Source of the DNA: Pseudomonas wadenswilerensis
GTDB lineage: Bacteria; Pseudomonadota; Gammaproteobacteria; Pseudomonadales; Pseudomonadaceae
NCBI RefSeq assembly: GCF_900497695.1
Contig: NZ_UIDD01000008.1
Span: 186,001-250,000, forward strand
Length of the DNA stretch: 64,000 bases
Direction of reading: 5' to 3'
The notes under the pieces were generated by a model. It was not told the DNA's origin and did no database searches. It saw only the letters and a list, made by a program, of their open reading frames with translations. Each line of letters opens with the position of its first letter. Within the stretch, counting starts at the first letter, position 1. Below, piece after piece: positions 25,637 through 34,706 of the stretch. A program made the position numbers and the translations under genes.

Positions 25637-26605
25637 TCAGGCGGGCACGACACTGGCCCAATAGCCCAGCACGCGCTGGACGCGAACAGGCAAGACCTGG
25701 GTGATCAGCTCAAGACTGGCGTCGGGTTGATCGATGGAGAACGAGCCGCTGACCTGCAGCCCGGTAATTCGCGGATCGCAACGCAGCACGCCGGGGCGAT
25801 AGCGGTCGAGCTCGGCCAGCAGCTCGCCGAGCGGCATGCGTTGCGCAACCAGCAGACCCTGGGTCCAGGCCTCCGCGCCCACAGCCAGCGGCACCAACGG
25901 GCCGGCCCGGGAGCTGCTGTACCGCTGTTGCCAGCTGGCCTCCAGGGTGACGCGCGCGCCTTGCCCGTGCTCGACCTGCGCCGCCCCCTTGAGCACCTGC
26001 ACCAGGGTGCCAGTGGATTGCTGGCTGACCACCAGGCGCGACAGCGTCGCCGGCCGAACCCGGGCATCAGCGGTGCGCAGGCTGACACTGGCACCCTGCT
26101 CCACCTCCAGCAGCACTCGTCCACGGTTGAGGGTCAGCACCCGGTCGCCGGCCACCACGTCACTGTCCAGGGCGCTGCGGGTATCCAGTTGCAACGCCAG
26201 CCCCGAGGCGAGGCTCCAGTGTCGGCGCTCGCCGGTGGCGGTCCCGTAGTCGCTGAACAGGGTCGGCAGCACTGTGCGTTGCTGTACCCCGTAACCAGTG
26301 GCTATCAGCACGCCACCGGCAGCCAGGCTCTTGAGCACTGCCCTTCGCGAGGGCAGCGAACGTGCCTCAAGCAGGCTACGCGCACCAGCCGCCGACAGGC
26401 CGCGGGTGCCTTCACGAAGGCCCTGGCTGATGCCCGTGAGCCGCTGCCAGGCCAGTTCATGGGCCGCGCTTTCCTGGCGCCAGCGCTGGCAGGCGAGCTG
26501 CTCGACGTCGCTGCTCACACCCGATTGCAGGCGCACCATCCACAACATGGCCTGTTCGAGGATTTGCGGATCGAGACACGGCTCGTGTGCGGTCAACGGC
26601 TTCAT
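25637..26605 (-). CDS. FecR-like anti-sigma regulator
   Basis: 322-aa single-pass inner-membrane regulator. Residues 1-90 form the cytoplasmic sigma-binding domain (DUF4880-like, PQILEQAMLWMVRLQSG, CQRWRQESAAHELAWQRL), followed by one hydrophobic segment (AVLKSLAAGGVLIATGYGV) and a periplasmic FecR domain (GDRVLTLNRGRVLLEVEQGASVSLRT ...) with a secretin/STN-like C-terminus (PDASLELITQVLPVRVQRVLGYW). The ATG overlaps the sigma-factor TGA (ATGA). It carries the signal from the receptor's STN domain to the sigma factor. Confidence 0.92.
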   Translation of the reverse strand: MKPLTAHEPCLDPQILEQAMLWMVRLQSGVSSDVEQLACQRWRQESAAHELAWQRLTGISQGLREGTRGLSAAGARSLLEARSLPSRRAVLKSLAAGGVLIATGYGVQQRTVLPTLFSDYGTATGERRHWSLASGLALQLDTRSALDSDVVAGDRVLTLNRGRVLLEVEQGASVSLRTADARVRPATLSRLVVSQQSTGTLVQVLKGAAQVEHGQGARVTLEASWQQRYSSSRAGPLVPLAVGAEAWTQGLLVAQRMPLGELLAELDRYRPGVLRCDPRITGLQVSGSFSIDQPDASLELITQVLPVRVQRVLGYWASVVPA

Positions 26606-27105
26606 TCGCCATGCACTGCGGCATAGCAATGCCGATAGGCCTTGAGCATGGCCTTCTGCACGACATTGACGGTCAGGCCCAGGCGCTCGGCGATCTGCGG
26701 GTAGGTCAGGCCGTCGAGCTGGGACAGCAAAAACACTTCACGCACCCGGTTGGCCAGGCCATCGAGCACCTGGCCCACCGCGTCCAGCGCCTCGAGCACC
26801 AGCACCCGGGTTTCCTCCGAAGGCTGATGCTGCGGCTCAAGCTGAGCCAGGCTTTGCAGATATGCGCGCTCCAGGGCCTGGCGGCGAAAATGCTGCAGGC
26901 ACAGGCGGCTGGCGATGGTGCCCAGGTAGGCCCGGGGTTCGCGCAGCAACGGCGGCATCTCGCTGCGAAGGAGTTTTACGAAGGTGTCCTGTGCGAGGTC
27001 CAGCGCTTGTTCGCGATTGCCCAGTTTGCGCCGGAGCATGGCCACTACCCAGCTGTGATGCTGGAGATACAGCGCGCCGACATCGTGGGGGCTGGATGGG
27101 GACAT
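26602..27105 (-). CDS. ECF sigma factor, FecI/FpvI type
   Basis: 167-aa iron-starvation sigma factor: region 2 (LYLQHHSWVVAMLRRKLGNREQALDLAQDTFVKLL), a short linker, and region 4 (VREVFLLSQLDGLTYPQIAERLGLTVNVVQKAMLKAYRHC). It should direct transcription of the siderophore receptor encoded two genes downstream. The gene heads the leftward sigma/FecR/receptor cluster and has a Fur-box-like sequence about 40 bases upstream, so iron repression is expected. Confidence 0.92.
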   Translation of the reverse strand: MSPSSPHDVGALYLQHHSWVVAMLRRKLGNREQALDLAQDTFVKLLRSEMPPLLREPRAYLGTIASRLCLQHFRRQALERAYLQSLAQLEPQHQPSEETRVLVLEALDAVGQVLDGLANRVREVFLLSQLDGLTYPQIAERLGLTVNVVQKAMLKAYRHCYAAVHGE

Positions 27106-27142
27106 GGACGGGATCTCCTGGCAGCTAAGGAAATCCGTGCAT

Positions 27143-27161
27143 GGTAATACTTCTCATTCAT
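27143..27161. promoter_or_regulatory. Probable Fur box
   Basis: The stretch GGTAATACTTCTCATTCAT, read on the minus strand as ATGAATGAGAAGTATTACC, matches the Fur consensus core AATGATAATCATTA at 11 of 14 positions. It sits about 40 bases upstream of the iron-starvation sigma factor start, where a repressor site is expected. Confidence 0.6.
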
Positions 27162-27187
27162 TGACTACTACAGGTTTTACTTTGGCC

Positions 27188-27262
27188 GACCGTTTCGCGG
27201 GGCAAGGCCCGCTCCCACAGGTTCGGCGCAGGGCCTGTAGGAGCGGGCTTGACCCGCGATGA
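27188..27262. repeat. REP inverted pair
   Basis: Facing copies of the CGCGGG..AAGGCCCGCTCCCACAGG and CCTGTAGGAGCGGGCTTGACCCGCG palindromes, separated by about 13 bases. Sits between the sigma-factor promoter and the 3' end of the methyltransferase gene. Confidence 0.85.
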
Positions 27263-27264
27263 TT

Positions 27265-28077
27265 TCAGCGGCGGCTGATGACCACCTCCAGGTACTCGCT
27301 CGGCACCACCAGCGACGCACCTCCCGCCACGTTGTTGTCGTTCAACAGCTGGGTCAGATCGCGTTCCAGCGCGCTGGCCTTGTCGCTTTCCAACGATGCA
27401 AACGCCTTGTGTACCGGCCCGTACCAGGTCCTGAACACTTCGATGAAATGCGCCGCCGAACGATAGCGAAAATTGAAGTGCTCGCGGCTGACCTTGATCG
27501 AACCGATGTCGTCGCCGAACAGGCTATGCAACTGTTCTTCATCCCCCCAGCGTGAGGGCGGTTGCGCACCGGCAGGTGGCGGCACATGGCGGCCGAGGGT
27601 CTTGAACATCTGGCCGATAAACCCTTGCGGGGTCCAGTTGGCCAGGCCGATACGGCCGCCCGAGCGGCACACGCGGCCCAGTTCCTTCGCCGCTTGCGCC
27701 TGGTCGGGGGCGAACATCACGCCGAAGGTCGATAACACCACATCGAAGGCGCCGTCCTGGAACGGCAAGGCCTCAACATCGGCGACCTGAAACACGACAT
27801 TCAGACGTTCGGCGCGGGCGCGCTCTTCGCCGCGCTTGAGCAGTTCGGGCACATAATCGGTGGAGGTGACCTGGCAGCCGCGGCGTGCGGCGGCCAGGGT
27901 GACATTGCCGTTGCCGGCCGCGACATCCAGGACCTTTTCGTCCCAGCGCAAGTCGCAGGCTTCGGCCAGGTGTTCACCGACCAGCTGCAAGGTGGTACCG
28001 ATCACCGCGTAGTCGCCACTGGCCCACGTCGCCTGCTGGCGCGCTTTCAAAGCATTCAAATCCAGGGGTGTGCTCAT
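27265..28077 (-). CDS. Class I SAM-dependent methyltransferase
   Basis: 270-aa soluble methyltransferase of the UbiE/Methyltransf_11-type group. SAM-binding motif I reads VLDVAAGNGNVTLAAARRG, motif II acidic STDYVPELL, followed by QVADVEALPFQDGAFDVVLSTFG (motif post-II) and GRVCRSGGRIGLANWTPQG. The substrate is not evident. The ATG at 28077 is preferred over the upstream GTG because AGGTG lies 7-9 bases before it. It is monocistronic, with the YcaO terminator just upstream. Confidence 0.88.
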   Translation of the reverse strand: MSTPLDLNALKARQQATWASGDYAVIGTTLQLVGEHLAEACDLRWDEKVLDVAAGNGNVTLAAARRGCQVTSTDYVPELLKRGEERARAERLNVVFQVADVEALPFQDGAFDVVLSTFGVMFAPDQAQAAKELGRVCRSGGRIGLANWTPQGFIGQMFKTLGRHVPPPAGAQPPSRWGDEEQLHSLFGDDIGSIKVSREHFNFRYRSAAHFIEVFRTWYGPVHKAFASLESDKASALERDLTQLLNDNNVAGGASLVVPSEYLEVVISRR

Positions 28078-28200
28078 GGTCTGCACCTGATGAGGTTGTT
28101 CACACGAACAATCAGCTAAACCCCAACCCCATCATCCGGCAAGGGCCGCCGTTTCAGCGGCAAGACCCGTTGGCTACAGGGCTATAACCCCAGCGCATAA

Positions 28201-28231
28201 ACAACAAAAGCACCCGAAGGTGCTTTTGTTG
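28201..28231 (-). terminator. Strong rho-independent terminator of the OsmC-YcaO gene
   Basis: ACAACAAAAGCACC and GGTGCTTTTGTTGT form a 14-bp perfect stem around a CGAA tetraloop. The A/T-rich outer stem provides T-runs in both directions; it lies 11 bases after the leftward OsmC-YcaO gene. Confidence 0.85.
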
Positions 28232-28241
28232 TCAGCGCGTG

Positions 28242-30446
28242 TTAGCGCGACAGGTTGGCCACCTTGGCCCGTGCCGCATGCAGTTTTTTGTAGCTGTCGA
28301 TCAGGCGCTGGTGACGGTCGAGGCCTTCGAGTTTCATGCTGGTCGGCGTCAGGCCGTAGAAGCGCACGCTGCCGTCCACCGAGCCGAGCACCGCGTCCAT
28401 GCGCGGGTTGCCGAACATGCGGCGGAAATTGACCTCGTAGTCGGCCAGTTCCAGCTCATCGTCCAGCGCCACTTCCAGCACCACATTCACCGCCTGATAG
28501 AACAAGCCGCGCTCGACGGTGTTGTCGTTGAACTGCAGGAAGGTCTCGACCAGCTCTTTGGCCGGTTCAAATTGCTGCAGGGCAAGGTGGATCAGCAGCT
28601 TCAACTCCAGGATGGTCAGCTGGCCCCAGGCGGTGTTGTCGTCGAACTCGATGCCGATCAGGGTGGTGATGTCGGTGTAATCATCCAGCTCGCTTTCCTC
28701 CAAGCGCTCGACCAGAGCGTGCAGCTGCTCATCATCCAGGCGGTGCAGGTTGAGGATGTCTTCACGGAAGAACAGCGCCTTGTTGGTGTTGTCCCAGATC
28801 AGGTCGTCCACCGGATAGATTTCCGAATAATCCGGTACCAGGATGCGGCAAGCCGTGGCGCCCAGGTGCTCGTACACCGCCATGTACACTTCTTTGCCCA
28901 TGTCTTCGAGAATACCGAACAGCGCTGCGGCTTCTTCGGCGTTGGCGTTTTCACCCTCGGCACAGAAGTCCCACTCGACGAATTCGAAGTCTGCCTTGGC
29001 ACTGAAGAAGCGCCACGACACCACACCGCTGGAGTCGATGAAGTGCTCGACAAAGTTGTTCGGCTCGGTCACCGCGTGGCTTTCGAAGGTCGGCTGCGGC
29101 AGGTCGTTCAGGCCTTCGAAACTGCGGCCCTGGAGCAGTTCGGTGAGGCTGCGCTCCAACGCCACTTCAAAGCTTGGGTGCGCGCCGAACGAGGCAAACA
29201 CGCCGCCGGTGCGCGGGTTCATCAAGGTCACGCACATCACCGGGAAGGCGCCGCCGAGCGACGCATCCTTGACCAACACCGGGAAGCCCTGCTCTTCCAG
29301 GCCCTGGATGCCGGCGAGAATGCCGGGGTATTTGGCCAGTACTTCCTGTGGCACATCCGGCAATGCCAGCTCGCCTTCAAGGATTTCACGCTTGACCGCG
29401 CGCTCGAAGATTTCCGACAGGCATTGCACCTGGGCTTCGGCCAGGGTGTTACCGGCGCTCATGCCGTTGCTCAGGTACAGGTTCTCGATCAGGTTGGAGG
29501 GGAAGTACACCACCTCACCATCGGACTGGCGCACGAACGGCAGCGAGCAGATACCGCGTTCGACATTGCCGGAGTTGGTGTCGTACAGGTGCGAGCCGCA
29601 CAGTTCGCCATCGGGGTTGTAAATCTCGCGGCAGTATTCGTCGAGGATTTCCGCCGGCAGCGCATCTTTACGGCCTGGCTTGAACCAACGCTCGTCCGGG
29701 TAATGGACGAATTCTGCGTTGGCGATGTCTTCGCCCCAGAACTGGTCGTTGTAGAAGAAGTTGCAGTTGAGCCGCTCGATGAATTCGCCCAGCGCCGAGG
29801 CCAGCGCGCCTTCCTTGGTCGCGCCCTTGCCATTGGTAAAGCACATCGGCGACTGCGCATCGCGAATGTGCAGCGACCAGACATTGGGCACGATATTGCG
29901 CCACGAGGCGATCTCGATCTTCATCCCAAGGCCGGCGAGAATCCCCGACATGTTGGCAATGGTCTGTTCCAGCGGCAGGTCCTTGCCGGCGATGAAGGTA
30001 CTGGTGTCCGACGCCGGGTCGAGCATCAGCAAGGCCTGGGCGTTGGCATCGAGGTTTTCCACTTCTTCGATGACAAAATCAGGGCCGGTCTGCACCACCT
30101 TTTTCACCGTGCAGCGGTCGATGGAGCGCAGGATGCCCTGGCGGTCCTTCTCGGAGATATCGGCCGGCAACTCGACCTGGATCTTGAAGATCTGCTTGTA
30201 ACGGTCTTCCGGGTCGACAATGTTGTTTTGCGACAGGCGGATGTTATCGGTGGGGATACCCCGGGTCTGGCAGTACAGCTTTACAAAGTACGCCGCGCAC
30301 AGGGCAGACGAAGCCAGAAAGTAATCGAACGGCCCCGGTGCCGAGCCATCGCCCTTGTAGCGGATCGGTTGATCGGCCACCACCGTGAAGTCATCGAACT
30401 TGGCTTCAAGTCGAAGGTTGTCGAGAAAGTTAACCTTGATTTCCAT
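28242..30446 (-). CDS. ycaO: OsmC-YcaO fusion protein
   Basis: 734-aa cytoplasmic protein. Residues 1 to about 140 are an OsmC-like domain (EAKFDDFTVVADQPIRYKGDGSAPGPFDYFLASSALCAAYFVKLYCQTRG); residues about 165-560 are the YcaO ATP-dependent cyclodehydratase-like domain with the ATP/Mg-binding blocks KGATKEGALASALGEFIERL, AEAQVQCLSEIFERAVKRE and FEVALERSLTELLQG; the remainder is a helical, TPR-like C-terminus. E. coli YcaO participates in RimO-dependent beta-methylthiolation of ribosomal protein S12, but lacks the fused OsmC domain. No precursor-peptide gene is adjacent, which argues against an azoline natural-product cluster. The start at MEIKVNF begins the OsmC strand. Confidence 0.9.
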   Translation of the reverse strand: MEIKVNFLDNLRLEAKFDDFTVVADQPIRYKGDGSAPGPFDYFLASSALCAAYFVKLYCQTRGIPTDNIRLSQNNIVDPEDRYKQIFKIQVELPADISEKDRQGILRSIDRCTVKKVVQTGPDFVIEEVENLDANAQALLMLDPASDTSTFIAGKDLPLEQTIANMSGILAGLGMKIEIASWRNIVPNVWSLHIRDAQSPMCFTNGKGATKEGALASALGEFIERLNCNFFYNDQFWGEDIANAEFVHYPDERWFKPGRKDALPAEILDEYCREIYNPDGELCGSHLYDTNSGNVERGICSLPFVRQSDGEVVYFPSNLIENLYLSNGMSAGNTLAEAQVQCLSEIFERAVKREILEGELALPDVPQEVLAKYPGILAGIQGLEEQGFPVLVKDASLGGAFPVMCVTLMNPRTGGVFASFGAHPSFEVALERSLTELLQGRSFEGLNDLPQPTFESHAVTEPNNFVEHFIDSSGVVSWRFFSAKADFEFVEWDFCAEGENANAEEAAALFGILEDMGKEVYMAVYEHLGATACRILVPDYSEIYPVDDLIWDNTNKALFFREDILNLHRLDDEQLHALVERLEESELDDYTDITTLIGIEFDDNTAWGQLTILELKLLIHLALQQFEPAKELVETFLQFNDNTVERGLFYQAVNVVLEVALDDELELADYEVNFRRMFGNPRMDAVLGSVDGSVRFYGLTPTSMKLEGLDRHQRLIDSYKKLHAARAKVANLSR

Positions 30447-30523
30447 GCGGGAATACCATACGAGCAAAACGATTTGGCCGCCATTATCCGGGTTTTCGCC
30501 GGGAAGTCTTGTGCCGGGCGCAA

Positions 30524-32098
30524 TTACTCGGGCAAACCCGCCAGGCGCAGCCCCTGGGCAAACCGCTCGAAATCCTCGCCCTGCTGGATCGGCAGCCATT
30601 CCTTGAGCCGTGACACCCGCAAGGTCGGGTCCATCGCCCGCAGGCGCTGCAGCGCCTGCTCGACTTTGTCCTGCCGGCCGGCGTGGGCATAGCTGGCCGC
30701 CAGCAGGGCCGCAGCCGGCAGCAGGCTGGGCAGGTTACCCAGGGCCTTTTCGGCCCAGCTGGCGGCGATGTCGAAGCGGCCGGCAAAAAAGTGCGCCAGG
30801 GCCATGCCCACCTGCATGCGAAACATCTCCGGGTCCAGCGGGCTCAGGCGCACGACATGGTTGAGGTTGTCGATGGCCGCCTCGGTTTCGCCGCGCAGGG
30901 CACGCAAAATACCGCCCAGGTACCAGGCCGGCGCCAGGTTGGGGTTGAGCAGCCGCGCGCGGTCGAGCAAGGCGATGCCGCTGTCGACATCGCCCGCCAG
31001 GTGCGCCAGGGCATGGCCACCACGGGTCAGGGCCACGGCGTCGTCGCGGCCAAGCACCACGGCCAGGCGCGCCAGCCGCGTGCCTTCGGCGATCTCCCGC
31101 GGGCGATCGCTCATCCAGCCATTGATCTTGCGCCAGAAGTGGCACCAGGCGGCCATGCCGTAGGCCGAGGCGAATTCCGGGTCCAGTTCGATAGCCCGGT
31201 AGAACAGCGCCAGGGCCTGTTCGATGGCTTCGCGGGTGCCGTTATGCAGCTTGGCCGTACCACGCAGGTAGTAGTCGTAGGCATCGAGGCTGTCGGTGGG
31301 TTTGCGCTTGGCCCGCTCGATTTCGGCCCGTTCCAGCTGTGGGGCAATGGCACCGACCACGCTTTCGGCAATGCGGTCCTGCAGGTCGAAAATGTCGTCG
31401 AGCAGGCCTTCGAAGCGCTCGGCCCACAGATGCGTGCCGCTGCTGGCATCAATCAACTGGCCGGTGATACGCACCTTGTTGCCGGCCTTGCGCACGCTGC
31501 CTTCAAGCACGTAGCGCACACCCAGCTCCTGGCCGATACCCTGCACGTCCACCACCCTGCCCTTGTAGGTAAAACTGGTGTTGCGGGCGATGACGAACAG
31601 CCAGCGCAGGCGCGACAAGGCAGCAATGATGTCTTCGACCATGCCGTCGGCGAAGTAGTCCTGCTCGGGGTCGCCGCTGAGGTTGTGGAACGGCAGCACG
31701 GTGATCGACGGTTTGTCTGGCAGGTTCAGTATGGCGGCTGGCGCCGGCAGTGGTTCGGCTGACAGTGCAGGCTCGTCGGCCAGGCCCTCGCAACGGCTGA
31801 TCACGCCTGTGAAGCGGTAGCCCTTGCGCGGCACGGTGCGCACCAGGCGCTGCTGCTCGCCGGTGTCGCCGATGGCCTTGCGCACGGCGTTGATGTGGCT
31901 GGTGATGGTCGATTCGGAGACGATGCGCCCGCTCCATACCGCCTGCAGCAGGTCGTCCTTGCTGACCACCCGTTCGTGGTTGCTGACCAGCAGCAGCAAC
32001 AGGTCGAACACCTGCGGGCCGATGGCCACGACCTGGCCGCGCTGGGTCAGCTCCCGGCGCTGCTGGTCGAGCACGTAGTCTTCAAACACGAATTGCAC
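30524..32098 (-). CDS. Winged-helix (OmpR/CadC-type) regulator with TolB-like and TPR domains
   Basis: 524-aa soluble regulator starting with GTG. Residues 1-100 are a trans_reg_C winged helix (FVFEDYVLDQQRRELTQRGQ, LLQAVWSGRIVSESTITSHINAVRKAIGD, LVRTVPRKGYRF); about 125-240 a FlgO/TolB-N-like domain common in adenylate-cyclase and CadC relatives (SITVLPFHNLSGDPEQDYFADGMVEDIIAAL ... LLDDIFDLQDRIAESVV); about 270-510 TPR-like helical repeats (LDAYDYYLRGTAKLHNGTREAIEQALALF). Unlike CadC there is no membrane segment. It is divergent from the NmrA-cupin-HlyD-MFS operon, its likely target. Confidence 0.85.
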   Translation of the reverse strand: MQFVFEDYVLDQQRRELTQRGQVVAIGPQVFDLLLLLVSNHERVVSKDDLLQAVWSGRIVSESTITSHINAVRKAIGDTGEQQRLVRTVPRKGYRFTGVISRCEGLADEPALSAEPLPAPAAILNLPDKPSITVLPFHNLSGDPEQDYFADGMVEDIIAALSRLRWLFVIARNTSFTYKGRVVDVQGIGQELGVRYVLEGSVRKAGNKVRITGQLIDASSGTHLWAERFEGLLDDIFDLQDRIAESVVGAIAPQLERAEIERAKRKPTDSLDAYDYYLRGTAKLHNGTREAIEQALALFYRAIELDPEFASAYGMAAWCHFWRKINGWMSDRPREIAEGTRLARLAVVLGRDDAVALTRGGHALAHLAGDVDSGIALLDRARLLNPNLAPAWYLGGILRALRGETEAAIDNLNHVVRLSPLDPEMFRMQVGMALAHFFAGRFDIAASWAEKALGNLPSLLPAAALLAASYAHAGRQDKVEQALQRLRAMDPTLRVSRLKEWLPIQQGEDFERFAQGLRLAGLPE

Positions 32099-32351
32099 GG
32101 TGGCTATCCCCTGGGTCGAGCGCCCCCGACTCCGTGTCCGAGCTGGCGATTGGTCGTGGTTTCGATCATACGGCAGGCCGTGGCCGGCTGCACCGTCCAG
32201 CGGGCGGGTCGGCGCAGGTTGGAGGCTTTGGACATAAATCCACGCCAATGCCAAGGCAAATCCACGCCTGCTGCAAGGACTTGCCCCGGCGCCGCTGGCA
32301 CGCTTGAGCCCATCGACAGCAATGGTTGCCGTCGGCAAGCGGAGAGTCCCC

Positions 32352-33113
32352 ATGAAAATCGTCGTCATCGGAGGCACCGGCCTCATCGGATCGAAACTGG
32401 TGAAAAACCTGCGCGAGCGCGGCCATGACGCCGTCGCCGCCTCGCCCAACACCGGGGTCAACAGCATTACCCGCGAAGGCCTGGCCGAGGCGATGGATGG
32501 CGCCCAGGTGGTGGTCGATGTGGCCAACGCGCCATCGTGGGAAGACCAGGCGGTGCTGGAGTTCTTTGAAACCTCCACCCGTAACCTGCTGGCCGCCGAA
32601 GCCGCTGCCGGCGTCGGTCATCATGTGGCGCTGTCGATCGTCGGCAGCGAGCGGCTGCCGGCCAACGGCTACTTTCGTGCCAAGGTCGCCCAGGAGAACC
32701 TGATCAAGGCGTCCGGCCAGCCCTTCACCCTGCTGCGCGCCACGCAGTTCTTCGAGTTTGTCGGCGGCATTGCCCAGGCGGCCATGGTTGGCGACGAAGT
32801 GCGCCTGTCACCGGCGCTGATCCAGCCCATGGCTTCCGATGACGTCGCTGCGGCGCTCACCGATGTGGCCCTGGCGGCGCCGCTCAACGCCACCGTGGAA
32901 GTCGCCGGCCCCGAAGCCCTGCCGCTGGATGAGCTGGTGCGGCGTTTGTTCCGCGCCACCGACGACACCCGCAAGGTGGTGCCGGATGTACACGCGCGCT
33001 ACTTCGGCGATGTGCTCGACGACCAGTCGCTGACCCCCGGCAGCAACCCGCGCCTGGGTGCGATCCGCTTCGAGGACTGGCTGGCGCAATCCCCCCCCCA
33101 GGCCCCGCGTTGA
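32352..33113 (+). CDS. NAD(P)-binding NmrA-like/SDR-like oxidoreductase
   Basis: 253-aa atypical short-chain dehydrogenase of the NmrA/NAD(P)H-azoreductase-like group. The nucleotide site is MKIVVIGGTGLIGSKLV; a partial SDR active site is seen as YFRAKVAQE (Tyr and Lys in YxxxK), while the upstream Ser lies in LSIVGSERL. It may reduce a small electrophile or act as a redox sensor. GGAGAG precedes the ATG by about 7 bases. First gene of the operon divergent from the winged-helix/TPR regulator. Confidence 0.87.
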   Translation: MKIVVIGGTGLIGSKLVKNLRERGHDAVAASPNTGVNSITREGLAEAMDGAQVVVDVANAPSWEDQAVLEFFETSTRNLLAAEAAAGVGHHVALSIVGSERLPANGYFRAKVAQENLIKASGQPFTLLRATQFFEFVGGIAQAAMVGDEVRLSPALIQPMASDDVAAALTDVALAAPLNATVEVAGPEALPLDELVRRLFRATDDTRKVVPDVHARYFGDVLDDQSLTPGSNPRLGAIRFEDWLAQSPPQAPR

Positions 33114-33147
33114 GACACGCTTACCCACTCATTGAAGGAGCATTGCC

Positions 33148-33561
33148 ATGTTTAGCCGATTGGTTCTCGCCGCCGCCTTTGCCAGCTTTTCAATCACCAG
33201 CGCCTGGGCTGGCGAACCGCAACCGGGCAAGGTCAGTGTGGTGTTCGACCGCGCCCTGCCCAATGTGCCGGGCAAGAGCATGAAGGGCGTGCTGGTGGAA
33301 TACGCGCCAGGCGGCGCATCACCGGCGCACCTGCATCCGAAGTCGGCGTTCATCTACGCCACGGTGCTCGAAGGCGCGGTGCGCAGCAAGGTCGGCGACG
33401 GCCCGGAGAAGGTCTACAAGGCCGGGGAGCATTTCGTCGAGGAGCCCGGCGCCTTTCATGCAGTCAGCGCTAATGCCAGCAGCACCGAGCCGGCCCGTTT
33501 GCTGGCGGTGTTCGTGCTCGACAGCAGCGAGCAGGAGCTGGTCAAGCCCGTTAACAAGTGA
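33148..33561 (+). CDS. Exported cupin-domain protein
   Basis: 137-aa protein with a signal peptide (LVLAAAFASFSITSAWA) and a single small cupin: HLHPKSAFIYATVLEGAVRS gives the two His and the Glu/Tyr region of cupin motif 1, and EEPGAFHAVSANAS the His of motif 2, so a metal site is likely. GAAGGAG sits 7 bases before the ATG. Second gene of the efflux operon, 34 bases after the NmrA-like gene; probably a periplasmic binding or detoxifying partner. Confidence 0.87.
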   Translation: MFSRLVLAAAFASFSITSAWAGEPQPGKVSVVFDRALPNVPGKSMKGVLVEYAPGGASPAHLHPKSAFIYATVLEGAVRSKVGDGPEKVYKAGEHFVEEPGAFHAVSANASSTEPARLLAVFVLDSSEQELVKPVNK

Positions 33562-33626
33562 CCACGCCAGGCGACCCTCGGCAGCTTCGGCTGCCGCAGG
33601 CGCCGGCATTGAACAGGACACCCATC

Positions 33627-34706
33627 ATGAACGTGCTCATGCCCTCCCCCGACGTCGAGGCAGCACCGGCAGCGCCACGGCGCGGCAAGCGCAAGGTCGT
33701 CGGCCTGCTGCTTTGCGCCAGTGCCCTGGCGGTGTTGCTGGCTGGCTGGGCTGCAGGGTTCAGCGGCGCCAGCACCTCCACCGACAACGCCTATGTGCGC
33801 GGCGACGTCACCTCGCTAGCGGCCAAGGTGGCCGGCTACGTAACCGCGGTCCAGGTCCGGGACAACCAGAGCGTGCGCGCCGGTGACGTGCTGTTTCGCA
33901 TCGACGACCAGGACTATCGCGCTCACCTCGACCAGGCCGAGGCCAACTACAACGCGGCCCAGGCACGCCTGAGCCATGTCGATGCGCAGACCCAGCTGCA
34001 ACGCGCACTGATTCGCCAGGCCGAGGCCCAGCGGCGCTCGGCCGCCGCCGAAATGAACCTGGCGAGCAAAACCCACGACCGCAGCCGCAAGCTGATCGTC
34101 AGCAATGCCGTCAGCCAGGCCCTGGTCGATGAAACCGGCGCGGCGCAATCAAAGGCCGCGGCGACGGTGTCTGCCGCCTCGGCCTCGGTGGACGCGCAAC
34201 AGCAGCACATCGCCGTGCTGCTCGCCCAGCGTCAAGCCGCCGTTGCTGCCGTGGCCCAGGCCCAGGCCGCGCGGGACCTGGCGCGGATTGACCTGGACAG
34301 CACGGTGGTGCGTGCCCCGGTGGATGGCGTGGTCGGCAACCGCCAGGTGCGGGTCGGACGCTTTGTGACCACCGGCATGGCCTTGCTCGATATCGTGCCG
34401 GTCAACGATGTGTGGGTGGTGGCCAATTTCAAGGAAACCCAGCTTGAGCCGATCCACCCTGGCCAGCGCGTGCACATCACCGTCGACGGCTACCCCGACG
34501 ACGTGCTGGAAGGCGTGGTCGACAGCTTTGCCCCCGGCAGCGGTTCGGCGTTCAGCCTGCTGCCGGCCGACAACGCCACCGGCAATTTCGTCCGGGTCGT
34601 GCAGCGTGTGCCGGTGAAGATCCGCCTGGCCCATAACCCCCTGCCCGGGCGTATCGTGCCGGGCCTGTCGGCGCGGGTCGAGGTGGCCCATGGCGGTGGC
34701 TCGTGA
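33627..34706 (+). CDS. HlyD/EmrA-family membrane-fusion protein
   Basis: 359-aa periplasmic adaptor. One N-terminal TM (VVGLLLCASALAVLLAGWAAG), then the barrel-sandwich half TDNAYVRGDVTSLAAKVAGYVTAVQVRDNQSVRAGDVLF, a long alpha-hairpin (about residues 95-210), the second lipoyl half (IDLDSTVVRAPVDGVVGNRQVRVG) and a beta-barrel domain (VVANFKETQLEPIHPGQRVHITVDGYP). It links the MFS pump to an outer-membrane channel encoded elsewhere. The stop overlaps the GTG of the MFS gene by four bases. Confidence 0.93.
   Translation: MNVLMPSPDVEAAPAAPRRGKRKVVGLLLCASALAVLLAGWAAGFSGASTSTDNAYVRGDVTSLAAKVAGYVTAVQVRDNQSVRAGDVLFRIDDQDYRAHLDQAEANYNAAQARLSHVDAQTQLQRALIRQAEAQRRSAAAEMNLASKTHDRSRKLIVSNAVSQALVDETGAAQSKAAATVSAASASVDAQQQHIAVLLAQRQAAVAAVAQAQAARDLARIDLDSTVVRAPVDGVVGNRQVRVGRFVTTGMALLDIVPVNDVWVVANFKETQLEPIHPGQRVHITVDGYPDDVLEGVVDSFAPGSGSAFSLLPADNATGNFVRVVQRVPVKIRLAHNPLPGRIVPGLSARVEVAHGGGS

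Noticed and set aside
25626..25639. TGAAAATTATTTCA near-palindrome before the siderophore receptor, as Fur box or ECF promoter
   Set aside because: It lies at the very end of the FecR-like gene, and the distance to the only -10-like TGTC is about 25 bases, too long for an iron-starvation sigma promoter.
28242..30446. Azoline-type peptide biosynthetic cluster around YcaO
   Set aside because: No precursor peptide, dehydrogenase or E1-like partner gene adjoins it; the OsmC-YcaO fusion is a stand-alone conserved type.
28239..30692. 817-codon plus-strand frame opposite the OsmC-YcaO gene
   Set aside because: Antisense shadow; the minus-strand protein shows all YcaO motifs.
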